Positions 5,924 through 11,747 of a stretch of 11,747 nucleotides of DNA are shown piece after piece. The notes under the pieces are model-generated. The model saw only the letters and a program-made list of their open reading frames with translations. It was not told the DNA's origin and made no database searches. The DNA is from Desulfurococcales archaeon (GTDB lineage: Archaea; Thermoproteota; Thermoprotei_A; Sulfolobales; Desulfurococcaceae), in assembly GCA_026985375.1 (NCBI GenBank), contig JALSQP010000084.1, positions 1-11,747 on the forward strand, in the 5' to 3' direction. A program made the position numbers and the translations under genes. Position 1 is the stretch's first letter. Each line of letters starts with the position of its first letter.

Positions 5924-5995
5924 ATAGTTTCAGCATAATTCCGGTTCTTCATCCCTGATTCGCCGGTCATTCGAGGGTACTTTCATCACGACCAT
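5924..5995 (-). ncRNA. C/D box methylation-guide sRNA
   Basis: Read on the minus strand, box C is a perfect GTGATGA (5989-5983), followed by a 12-nt guide (5982-5971), a D'-like ATGA (5970-5967), an 11-nt spacer, box C' GGGATGA (5955-5949), a 15-nt guide (5948-5934), and box D CTGA (5933-5930). Flanking bases ATGGT (5995-5991) and ACTAT (5928-5924) pair as a 5-bp terminal stem with one G-U, each one base from its box. Order, spacing and stem agree with archaeal sRNAs that bind L7Ae, Nop5 and fibrillarin to direct 2'-O-methylation. D' is a variant of CTGA and the second guide is slightly long. No strong TATA lies at the right distance. The gene follows the glycerophosphodiesterase by about 50 nt on the same strand, so processing from that transcript is possible. 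Confidence 0.75.
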
Positions 5996-6041
5996 AAGAG
6001 ATTCCATGGATCGATACTCAAATTCATCTTGAGGAATAAAA

Positions 6042-6749
6042 TTAGTGTTGAAGTGATCTTATATATTCTATATTATCTGTAATAATCGCGTCTACATAGT
6101 CTTTAACGAGTCTATATTCTTCTTCTGTGTTGATAACCCACACAGCCGTATACAGACCCAGGTTCTTGATCGCTTTAAGGTACTCGATGAACTTCTCTTT
6201 GCCAAGGTACTTTGCTCCAAGGACTGGAGGGGCTATGGTTTGTAAACGAAGCTTCTTGGCAAGTTCAAGCGCTCTCTCGGCAGCCTCAAGGCTCCCTATT
6301 ATAAAACCTAGTTTAGCCTCTTCACTAACCTCTCTTATTTTTTCAAGGGCTTCTGGATGGAAGCTTATGAACATGGTTTTATCGAGTCTATCGTACTTTT
6401 TTACGAGTTCATAAGCCGGAGCTGCTGCTTCGACATCTTTTATCTCTACAAATAAAGGAACAATCCTAGGTATAGCATTCAATACTTCTTCGAGTAAAGG
6501 TATTCTCTGAGCCAGACCAAGGTCTAGGCTTCTAAGCATTAATGTACTTGCCTCTTTAACGACAAGTTTTTCTCCTGTTACCCGCTGTGTGTCAGGATCA
6601 TGTATTACGACTAAGTCCCCATCTCGATCGAGCCATACATCGAGCTCTATCCCATCAGCACCATAGTAGAGGGCTGCAAGGAATGAAGCAATAGTGTTTT
6701 CAGGATATTTTGCTGGGAAACCTCTATGTCCGACCAAAATGGGTTTCAT
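6042..6749 (-). CDS. ugpQ: Glycerophosphodiester phosphodiesterase
   Basis: A 235-aa GDPD-family TIM barrel. It hydrolyses glycerophosphodiesters to sn-glycerol-3-phosphate and an alcohol with a divalent metal. The family signature is complete: GHRG (His8, Arg9), YPENT (Glu17, Asn18), GIELDV (Glu35, Asp37), VVIHDPD (catalytic His50), FVEIK (Glu102, Lys104), and the late VWVINTEEE and IITDNIEYI. No signal peptide is present, so it acts in the cytosol on imported substrate. ATG 6749 has AGGTG six nt upstream on the minus strand. It is divergent from a hydrolase-MFS pair across an 81-nt promoter region, consistent with joint use of glycerolipid breakdown products. The symbol is by homology to bacterial UgpQ. 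Confidence 0.92.
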   Translation of the reverse strand: MKPILVGHRGFPAKYPENTIASFLAALYYGADGIELDVWLDRDGDLVVIHDPDTQRVTGEKLVVKEASTLMLRSLDLGLAQRIPLLEEVLNAIPRIVPLFVEIKDVEAAAPAYELVKKYDRLDKTMFISFHPEALEKIREVSEEAKLGFIIGSLEAAERALELAKKLRLQTIAPPVLGAKYLGKEKFIEYLKAIKNLGLYTAVWVINTEEEYRLVKDYVDAIITDNIEYIRSLQH

Positions 6750-6830
6750 ACCTTACACCTATACAGAGTATGATTTTAGTGGAAGAGAATTTATTTCTTA
6801 GTGGTAGATTTTAATAACGGTGAAATATCA
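6750..6830. promoter_or_regulatory. Divergent promoter region
   Basis: The AT-rich GAATTTATTT (6788-6797) can act as a TATA element in both directions. It gives starts near 6767 (minus, ahead of AGGTG and ATG 6749) and near 6818 (plus, ahead of GGTGA 6819-6823 and TTG 6831). A second TATA-like TGATTTTAG (6771-6779) would instead suit a leaderless transcript from GTG 6801. A shared promoter region would let one regulator control both directions. Confidence 0.4.
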
Positions 6831-7742
6831 TTGCCGAGCCTCTTTATCATTGCTGGTGCAGTTTTGTGTATTATTCTTGCTATTATATTATTCCTGGTAG
6901 GATTAGCCAAGGTCGCTTCTAATAGAATGCTAAAGCCGCCTCGCTTGAAAAGAGACTGGACGCCAAAGGATCTGGGCCACGACTATGAAAATGTCGAAGT
7001 CAGGACTAGCGATGGGTATACGCTCAGAGGGTGGTTTATCGACAAAGGATCGGATAAAACGATAATAGCGATACATGGGTATACGGCTTCGAAGTATGAA
7101 GAGGAATACATGAAGCCTGTTATAGACATGATCGCCAGGAACGGCTATAATGTTGTGGCTTTTGATTTCAGAGCTCATGGTGATAGTGATGGCGAGATAA
7201 CAACGCTTGGTTTGAAGGAAGTAGAAGATTATATAAGGATTATTGATTGGCTTAAATCTGTGAAGCTAAATAAGGCGAAGAAGATCGGGGTTATAGGGTA
7301 CTCTATGGGCGGAGCAGTCACGATCATGTTATCCGCTAGGGATAAGAGAATCAATGCAGCAGTAGCCGATAGCCCCTATATTGATATCAGATCATCTGGG
7401 CAAAAATGGATCATGAGGCTTAAGGGGGTAATGAAGTCGTTACTCCTCTTAGTATATCCGTTAATAGTGAGGCTTACAGCTTCCAGAGCCCGCATTAATA
7501 TTGATGATCTAATCATGTATAAATATGCTAGCAGGATAAAGATTCCTTTCATGATAATAGCTGGCAGAAATGATGATCTTGTCGCACTTGGCGAGATTAG
7601 GAAATTCTATAATGAGCTGAGAAGAAATAACCCGAGAGCTACTCTTTGGGTGACTGATAGCGGACATGTCCGTACCATAAAGGATAATCCTCAGGAGTAC
7701 GAAGAGAAAGTAATTAGTTTCTTCAAGGAAAACTTGGGGTGA
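6831..7742 (+). CDS. Membrane-anchored alpha/beta hydrolase
   Basis: A 303-aa protein with one N-terminal membrane segment (residues 2-26, hydrophobic, followed by KVASNRMLKPPRLKR) and a full alpha/beta hydrolase domain. IAIHGYT supplies the oxyanion region, GYSMGG the nucleophile Ser158, AGRNDD the acid (Asp248 or Asp249), and SGH the catalytic His279. FDFRAHGDSDG is typical of the S33/lipase-like branch. Substrate cannot be read from sequence; an esterase, lipase or thioesterase is likely. TTG 6831 is chosen because GGTGA lies seven nt upstream; an in-frame GTG at 6801 would add ten residues and could be leaderless. Its stop is four bases before the MFS start, so the two are coupled. The positive residues after the membrane segment would place the catalytic domain in the cytosol by the positive-inside rule. 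Confidence 0.85.
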   Translation: MPSLFIIAGAVLCIILAIILFLVGLAKVASNRMLKPPRLKRDWTPKDLGHDYENVEVRTSDGYTLRGWFIDKGSDKTIIAIHGYTASKYEEEYMKPVIDMIARNGYNVVAFDFRAHGDSDGEITTLGLKEVEDYIRIIDWLKSVKLNKAKKIGVIGYSMGGAVTIMLSARDKRINAAVADSPYIDIRSSGQKWIMRLKGVMKSLLLLVYPLIVRLTASRARINIDDLIMYKYASRIKIPFMIIAGRNDDLVALGEIRKFYNELRRNNPRATLWVTDSGHVRTIKDNPQEYEEKVISFFKENLG

Positions 7743-7746
7743 AAGG

Positions 7747-9039
7747 ATGGCCGAAGTGAAGACAAGCCTAATACTTCTATTCCTCGCCCTCATGGTACTC
7801 TTCTACTTCTCCGGCAATTATATGTTGGCACCAATACTAGATACTCTCCATAAGGAGGGAATCATACCTGGTAATGAGCAGACATGGAGACTCTATGCTG
7901 GATTCTTGAAGACTGTTCCAGGCTTCATCGGATTAGCACTGACGTTCCTGTGGGGCGTTCTGGGGGATAAGCTAGGACGCAGGAGATTATTGTTCGTCCT
8001 AGGCCTTGCAATGGGTATAGCATTAATACTTGTATCGAGCGTGACGAGCTACCTCGAGATAATGTCTTACCTGATAATATTCGGTGTCGCCCTCCTTGGT
8101 ATAAGCCCCGTAATATACGCGTTTATCGCCGATGTCGTACCGAGCGAGAAGAGGGGTAAGGGATACGCCACATACTATGCCTCCAGCGTGTTCGGCATGG
8201 TGCTTGGCCTGCTCATGGCTGGTATTCTGTTGAACTGGAGAACAGCATACCTTATTGCTGGTGTATTCGTGCTCGTATTCGTCGTCGGACTATACTTGTC
8301 CAGCAAGGGTGTTACAATAGGCTATAGTGACTCCCCAGAGACCACCAAGAAGTACAGTTTACGCGAAGCCGTGAGAGGCGCTCTCACAAGGAGCGTCCTA
8401 ATAATCATGATACAGATCATAGCATGGACTATCCCATGGGGAATGTTGGCATATTTCTCGGTAGATTACATCATGACACGGTGGGGAATCCCGAGAACTT
8501 ACGCAAGCCTAATACTGATCGTTGCGACGATAAGCATAGCGTTCGGACACATTATCGGCGGAGCTCTCAGCGATAAGCTAGCCAAAAAGAAAGGCCCCAT
8601 AGGAAGAGTACAGGTAAGTATCGCGGGTATTATCGTAGGCTACCTGGCAATGGTCGCCATGCTCGCCTATCCATATCCATATGGAGAAGTATCGTTCGCC
8701 TCCCTTCTACCACCAGCCTTACTGGCAGTGGCTGGTATGATGTTCACTACATTCGCTTATCCCAACATAAGCACAGTTATCAGTGATTGTGTAAAGCCAG
8801 AGTATAGAGGCACCATATTCTCGATATACAATATACTGAATAGCGCGGGATGGGCTATAGGACCAACAATATATGGAGCACTAGTATATTTCTTCTTATC
8901 GAGTGGTCTCACAAAATCATCATCGCTACTCTATGCAGCAGTGAGCCTAGTAAGCCTCTGGCTCCTATGTATCATTGCGTGGATACTGCTGACAAAATAT
9001 TATCCAGCAGACTACAAGAGATTGAGGACAGACAAATAA
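7747..9039 (+). CDS. MFS transporter
   Basis: A 430-aa integral membrane protein with about 12 hydrophobic segments in two halves and a central charged loop (about residues 188-215). MFS motif A is GVLGDKLGRRR (residues 70-80) between segments 2 and 3. The second half has the matching GGALSDKLAKKKG. ADVVPSEKRGKGYA (128-141) after segment 4 is also characteristic. It is a secondary carrier; direction and substrate cannot be told from sequence. The ATG has GGGGTGAAAGG directly upstream, overlapping the hydrolase stop, which indicates tight coupling. Context with glycerophosphodiesterase and glycerol kinase suggests glycerol, a glycerophosphodiester, or a product of the hydrolase as cargo, but this is inference. 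Confidence 0.9.
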   Translation: MAEVKTSLILLFLALMVLFYFSGNYMLAPILDTLHKEGIIPGNEQTWRLYAGFLKTVPGFIGLALTFLWGVLGDKLGRRRLLFVLGLAMGIALILVSSVTSYLEIMSYLIIFGVALLGISPVIYAFIADVVPSEKRGKGYATYYASSVFGMVLGLLMAGILLNWRTAYLIAGVFVLVFVVGLYLSSKGVTIGYSDSPETTKKYSLREAVRGALTRSVLIIMIQIIAWTIPWGMLAYFSVDYIMTRWGIPRTYASLILIVATISIAFGHIIGGALSDKLAKKKGPIGRVQVSIAGIIVGYLAMVAMLAYPYPYGEVSFASLLPPALLAVAGMMFTTFAYPNISTVISDCVKPEYRGTIFSIYNILNSAGWAIGPTIYGALVYFFLSSGLTKSSSLLYAAVSLVSLWLLCIIAWILLTKYYPADYKRLRTDK

Positions 9040-9175
9040 AGCATAAATCTATGATAGAACTTTTCTCCTCTTCCTACCAAAAAACTACCAACTCATTGTT
9101 CTAAAATCCTTTATACCCTACAATATAGTTTTGAACAGGGATGATAGATTATAGACAGGGAGTTTTGACCGTTAG
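9040..9175. other. Convergent spacer with T-runs and an orphan TATA
   Basis: This spacer separates the 3' ends of the MFS gene and glpK. The pyrimidine-rich CTTTTCTCCTCTTCC (about 9059-9073) may end the plus-strand transcript, and the A-run at 9079-9084 is a T-run on the minus strand that may end glpK mRNA. A plus-strand CCTTTATACCC (about 9109-9119) looks like a TATA element with no gene behind it; only a 12-codon ORF (ATG 9141) follows. Confidence 0.35.
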
Positions 9176-10723
9176 CTAAGTTCCTTCCTCTATATTTAGC
9201 CATTTTAGTGCTCTCTCAACCGCTCTCAACCACCATTTGTACCTCTCCTCTCTTTCCTTCTGTGGCATTTTAGGCTCGAATACTTTGTCGGGTCTCCATA
9301 TCTTTTTGAGCTCATCGATGCCCCTCCAAACCCTCGAGGCTAGACCCGCAGCGAGCGCAGCTCCTAAGCTTGTGGTTTCTATGTTTACCGGTCTAACAAC
9401 ACGTTTGCCCAATATATCAGCTTGAAGCTGTAATAGGCAATCATTCCTTGATACCCCACCATCCACTTTTATGACCAAAGGCTCTATACCAGAGTCAATT
9501 GCCATAGCATCTACGACGTCCCTTACCCTAAAGGCTATAGATTCTAGAACTGCGAAAACTATGTGGTGTTTCTTAGTGTACCTCGTAATACCTATTATCA
9601 GTCCTCTCGCCTTAGTGTCCCAGTAGGGCGCAAATAAACCACTAAAGGCCGGGACAAAGTATACTCCAGCAGAGCCCTCCTCGTATGTCTTCATGCATAT
9701 TTCCTCGGTTTCCCTAGGATCTTTAATCAAGCCTAGACCTTCTCTCAGCCACTCGATGGCTGCGCCGGAATAGGCTATGCTCCCCTCTAATGCGTAACGA
9801 GGTGAATCCCCTGCAAACTGGTAGGCAACTGTAGTTATTAGTCCTTGGCTGCTTAGTTTAGGCGTGCCACCTATATTCATCAGGATAAAGCTGCCTGTGC
9901 CGTAAGTACACTTCACTTCTCCTGGCTCAAATGCTACTTGGCCCACGAGCGCTGCTTGTTGGTCGCCGAGATCTCCTAAGACAGGTATTTCTACACCTAG
10001 AATATCTTTTCTTAATAGGCCGTAGGATTCCGGATAGCTACTAGGCTTTATTACTGGGAGCATGTTCTCTGGTATGCCGAATACCTCGAGTAGGTCAGGG
10101 CACCACTCTAGCTTCTCTATGTCCATAAGCATTGTCCTAGAAGCATTGCTTGGATCCGTTACATGGGCTCCTCCACGATCCGGAGTTATGTTTTCTGAGC
10201 CTCTAGTCATGTTCCATATGAGCCAAGTATCTATAGTCCCGAATAATAGTTCTCCTTTCTTAGCCCTCCCGACTCCGTCGCGTGCATGTTTTAGTATCCA
10301 TTCTAGCTTTGTTGCTGAGAAGTATGTGTGGGCATAGAGGCCGGTGAGCGGCCTTATTATCTCGTCTTCTATCCCTCCGTACTTGAGGTCGTCACATCTA
10401 TTGATAGTTCTAGAGTCTTGCCAGACTATTGCATTATATATAGGTCTACCAGTCTCTTTCTCCCATACGACTGTCGTTTCTCTCTGATTAGTGACACCTA
10501 CCCCGACAATTTCTTTCGGGTTGATGCCTGCTTTATCCACAGCCTCTCTCATCGCTAGAACAGTGTTGTTCCATATTTCTAGAGGATCGTGTTCGACCCA
10601 TCCAGGTCTAGGAAGGATCTGTTTATGTCTTTTATAGGACCAAGCAACCATCCCTCCTTCTTCATCATATATTACGGCTCTTGTACCGGTGGTGCCTTGA
10701 TCAATTGATAGAATATACCTCAT
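9176..10723 (-). CDS. glpK: Glycerol kinase
   Basis: A 515-aa FGGY-family kinase that phosphorylates glycerol with ATP to sn-glycerol-3-phosphate in the cytosol. Motifs run in order: SIDQGTTGTRAV (residues 6-17, phosphate loop), VTNQRETT (Arg81, Glu82, glycerol contacts), WQDSRT, HTYFSATK, GDLGDQQAALVGQ (catalytic-base Asp254), TYGTGSF, EGSIAYSGAAIEWLREGL, FSGLFAPYWD, and VDGGVSRNDCLLQLQADIL. Length matches bacterial and archaeal GlpK. Start 10723 (MRYILSIDQG) is favoured because GGTG lies a few nt upstream and the TATA element predicts a start of transcription near 10730. The alternative ATG 10735 adds MVLT. The gene is divergent from the aldo/keto reductase and convergent with the MFS gene. 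Confidence 0.96.
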   Translation of the reverse strand: MRYILSIDQGTTGTRAVIYDEEGGMVAWSYKRHKQILPRPGWVEHDPLEIWNNTVLAMREAVDKAGINPKEIVGVGVTNQRETTVVWEKETGRPIYNAIVWQDSRTINRCDDLKYGGIEDEIIRPLTGLYAHTYFSATKLEWILKHARDGVGRAKKGELLFGTIDTWLIWNMTRGSENITPDRGGAHVTDPSNASRTMLMDIEKLEWCPDLLEVFGIPENMLPVIKPSSYPESYGLLRKDILGVEIPVLGDLGDQQAALVGQVAFEPGEVKCTYGTGSFILMNIGGTPKLSSQGLITTVAYQFAGDSPRYALEGSIAYSGAAIEWLREGLGLIKDPRETEEICMKTYEEGSAGVYFVPAFSGLFAPYWDTKARGLIIGITRYTKKHHIVFAVLESIAFRVRDVVDAMAIDSGIEPLVIKVDGGVSRNDCLLQLQADILGKRVVRPVNIETTSLGAALAAGLASRVWRGIDELKKIWRPDKVFEPKMPQKEREERYKWWLRAVERALKWLNIEEGT

Positions 10724-10749
10724 GGTCAGCACCATTACAATATACCCTA

Positions 10750-10760
10750 CTTATATATGT
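10750..10760 (-). promoter_or_regulatory. TATA box for glpK
   Basis: On the minus strand ACATATATAAG is a clear TATA box. Its centre lies about 32 nt before the MRY start, implying a very short leader. Confidence 0.55.
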
Positions 10761-10867
10761 TTTCAATGCTAAAAATAATCCTGTTCATCGCAGATGTACT
10801 ATTATATTAATACTTCGGTAGAAATCCTAATGCAATACAAGATCATAATAAAAATCCCTAAAACAAT

Positions 10868-10877
10868 AGTTTTAATA
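10868..10877 (+). promoter_or_regulatory. TATA-like element for the aldo/keto reductase
   Basis: AGTTTTAATAC lies about 40 nt before ATG 10913. The implied transcription start near 10897 leaves a leader of about 16 nt with no clear ribosome binding site. The rest of the 177-nt spacer (10736-10912) is AT-rich and shows no other structure that I can support. Confidence 0.45.
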
Positions 10878-10912
10878 CAATGTTTCGACACAATATCTAG
10901 GCTGGCGCAACT

Positions 10913-11747
10913 ATGATGTCTAACTACCATAATATGAAAACCATCCATATTGGGGAGTGGAGGATCAGTCCTCTAGGTATAGGTACGTGGCAGGCCGGGT
11001 CACGGATGTGGGGGACGAGCATCACCGACGAAGCTGTAGAAGCTATCGTTGAAGCATTATCGTATGGTATAAACTTTATCGATACCGCCGAGATATATGG
11101 CTGGGGAAAGAGCGAGATCCTAGTAGGAGAAGCGCTTAAGAGGTATGGAGCTAGTGATGTATTAGTCGCATCTAAGATCGCTGGCTGTAACGTGCGCCCT
11201 GAACAAGTAGAAAAACACGCAGAAAGTAGCCGGAGAAGGCTTGGGATAGATGCTATCGGGCTATACCAGCTCCACTGGCCTCCCAGCATATATACAGATG
11301 AATGCAGAGTAATTTGGAGTCTAGAATCACTAATAGACAAGGGCATAGCTCATATGATAGGGCTGTGTAATTATGATTGGGATGAACTAGAGAAGGCCCT
11401 TTATTGTACAAAGAAGTATGAGATAGTTTCTGATCAAGTTGAGTATAGCTTAGTGCAAAGAGCACCGGAAAGGAGATTGTTTGAATCACTCAGGAAGCAC
11501 AATATGACTCTTATAGGATGGGGTACACTGGCTAAGGGAGCATTAGCTGGGAAAAGGAGAGTTGATAATATGGCTAGACTACTTGATCCAAGCTTTTATT
11601 ATGCGGCCAGGGACTGGAAGCTTCAAGAGGTTTTAAATGATATTGCAAAGAAGTATGGTGTTTCAACCGCGACGATCGCTATACGGTGGTCTATCGAGAA
11701 GGGAGTAATTCCTCTGGTTGGAATAAGGAGGAGAAGTCATGTTAAAA
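10913..11747 (+). CDS. Aldo/keto reductase (3' end outside window)
   Basis: An open frame of 278 codons that runs off the window. It belongs to the NAD(P)H-dependent aldo/keto reductase family. The catalytic tetrad is visible: Asp57 and Tyr62 in NFIDTAEIYG, Lys88 in VASKIAG, and His121 in LYQLHWP. GIGTWQ near residue 22, the GLCNYD segment and EYSLVQRAPE further along are also usual. The final part, TATIAIRWSIEKGVIPLVG and the following basic residues, is the cofactor-binding C-terminal region just before the edge. Starts at ATG 10913, 10916 or 10934 are all possible; the conserved region begins at MKTIHIG (10934). Its substrate is unknown; being next to glpK hints at a small polyol or aldehyde but does not show it. 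Confidence 0.93.
   Translation, partial: MMSNYHNMKTIHIGEWRISPLGIGTWQAGSRMWGTSITDEAVEAIVEALSYGINFIDTAEIYGWGKSEILVGEALKRYGASDVLVASKIAGCNVRPEQVEKHAESSRRRLGIDAIGLYQLHWPPSIYTDECRVIWSLESLIDKGIAHMIGLCNYDWDELEKALYCTKKYEIVSDQVEYSLVQRAPERRLFESLRKHNMTLIGWGTLAKGALAGKRRVDNMARLLDPSFYYAARDWKLQEVLNDIAKKYGVSTATIAIRWSIEKGVIPLVGIRRRSHVK

Noticed and set aside
5622..5936. 104-codon minus-strand ORF across the zinc-ribbon gene
   Set aside because: Antisense to a gene with clear CxxC motifs, a promoter and a ribosome binding site; no recognisable protein pattern.
9141..9179. 12-codon ORF beginning ATG 9141
   Set aside because: Too short to support as a gene; noted only with the orphan TATA.
10924..11346. 140-codon minus-strand ORF
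   Set aside because: Antisense to the aldo/keto reductase, whose catalytic tetrad is intact on the plus strand.
1..11747. CRISPR array, insertion sequence, tRNA or rRNA gene
   Set aside because: No regularly spaced direct repeats, transposase motifs, or tRNA arm consensus were seen on either strand.

Overview
The window looks like chromosomal DNA of a hyperthermophilic crenarchaeon, probably Desulfurococcales-like. This is inferred from the protein families (archaeo-eukaryotic primase, PPC/DUF296, DUF72, UPF0047), heavy use of AGA/AGG and ATA codons, GGTGA-type ribosome binding sites mixed with short-leader genes, TATA-type promoters, and one convincing archaeal C/D box sRNA. No mobile element, CRISPR array, tRNA or rRNA gene is visible.

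Left part (1-3565): a YkgJ-type cysteine-cluster protein is followed by a GC-rich gap that may hold a structured RNA. Next comes a two-gene unit of an unknown 216-aa protein and a DUF72 TIM-barrel protein. A 472-aa divergent relative of the archaeal primase small subunit (PriS) closes this part. It has the catalytic core motifs, no zinc knuckle, and a long C-terminal region I do not recognise.

Middle part (3566-5995): a compact plus-strand series encodes a small unknown protein with a CxCxC tail, a thioredoxin-fold protein with a CPAC site, two overlapping divergent UPF0047/YjbQ paralogues, and a PPC-domain protein. A small double-CxxC zinc-ribbon protein follows under its own promoter. Directly after it, on the minus strand, lies a C/D box methylation-guide sRNA with C, D', C' and D boxes and a terminal stem. 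It sits about 50 nt downstream of the glycerophosphodiesterase gene on the same strand and may be processed from that transcript.

Right part (6042-11747): a minus-strand glycerophosphodiester phosphodiesterase is divergent from a membrane-anchored alpha/beta hydrolase, which is coupled to an MFS transporter. Convergent to these is glycerol kinase (glpK), itself divergent from an aldo/keto reductase cut by the window edge. Together these suggest a locus for scavenging glycerol and glycerophosphodiesters: hydrolysis of exogenous (bacterial or eukaryotic) lipids, transport, and entry as sn-glycerol-3-phosphate. The glycerol-3-phosphate dehydrogenase needed to complete the route is not in the window.

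The least ordinary items are the PriS-like protein, the paired UPF0047 paralogues, the C/D sRNA, and an inverted repeat that includes the start codon of the gene at 3612.
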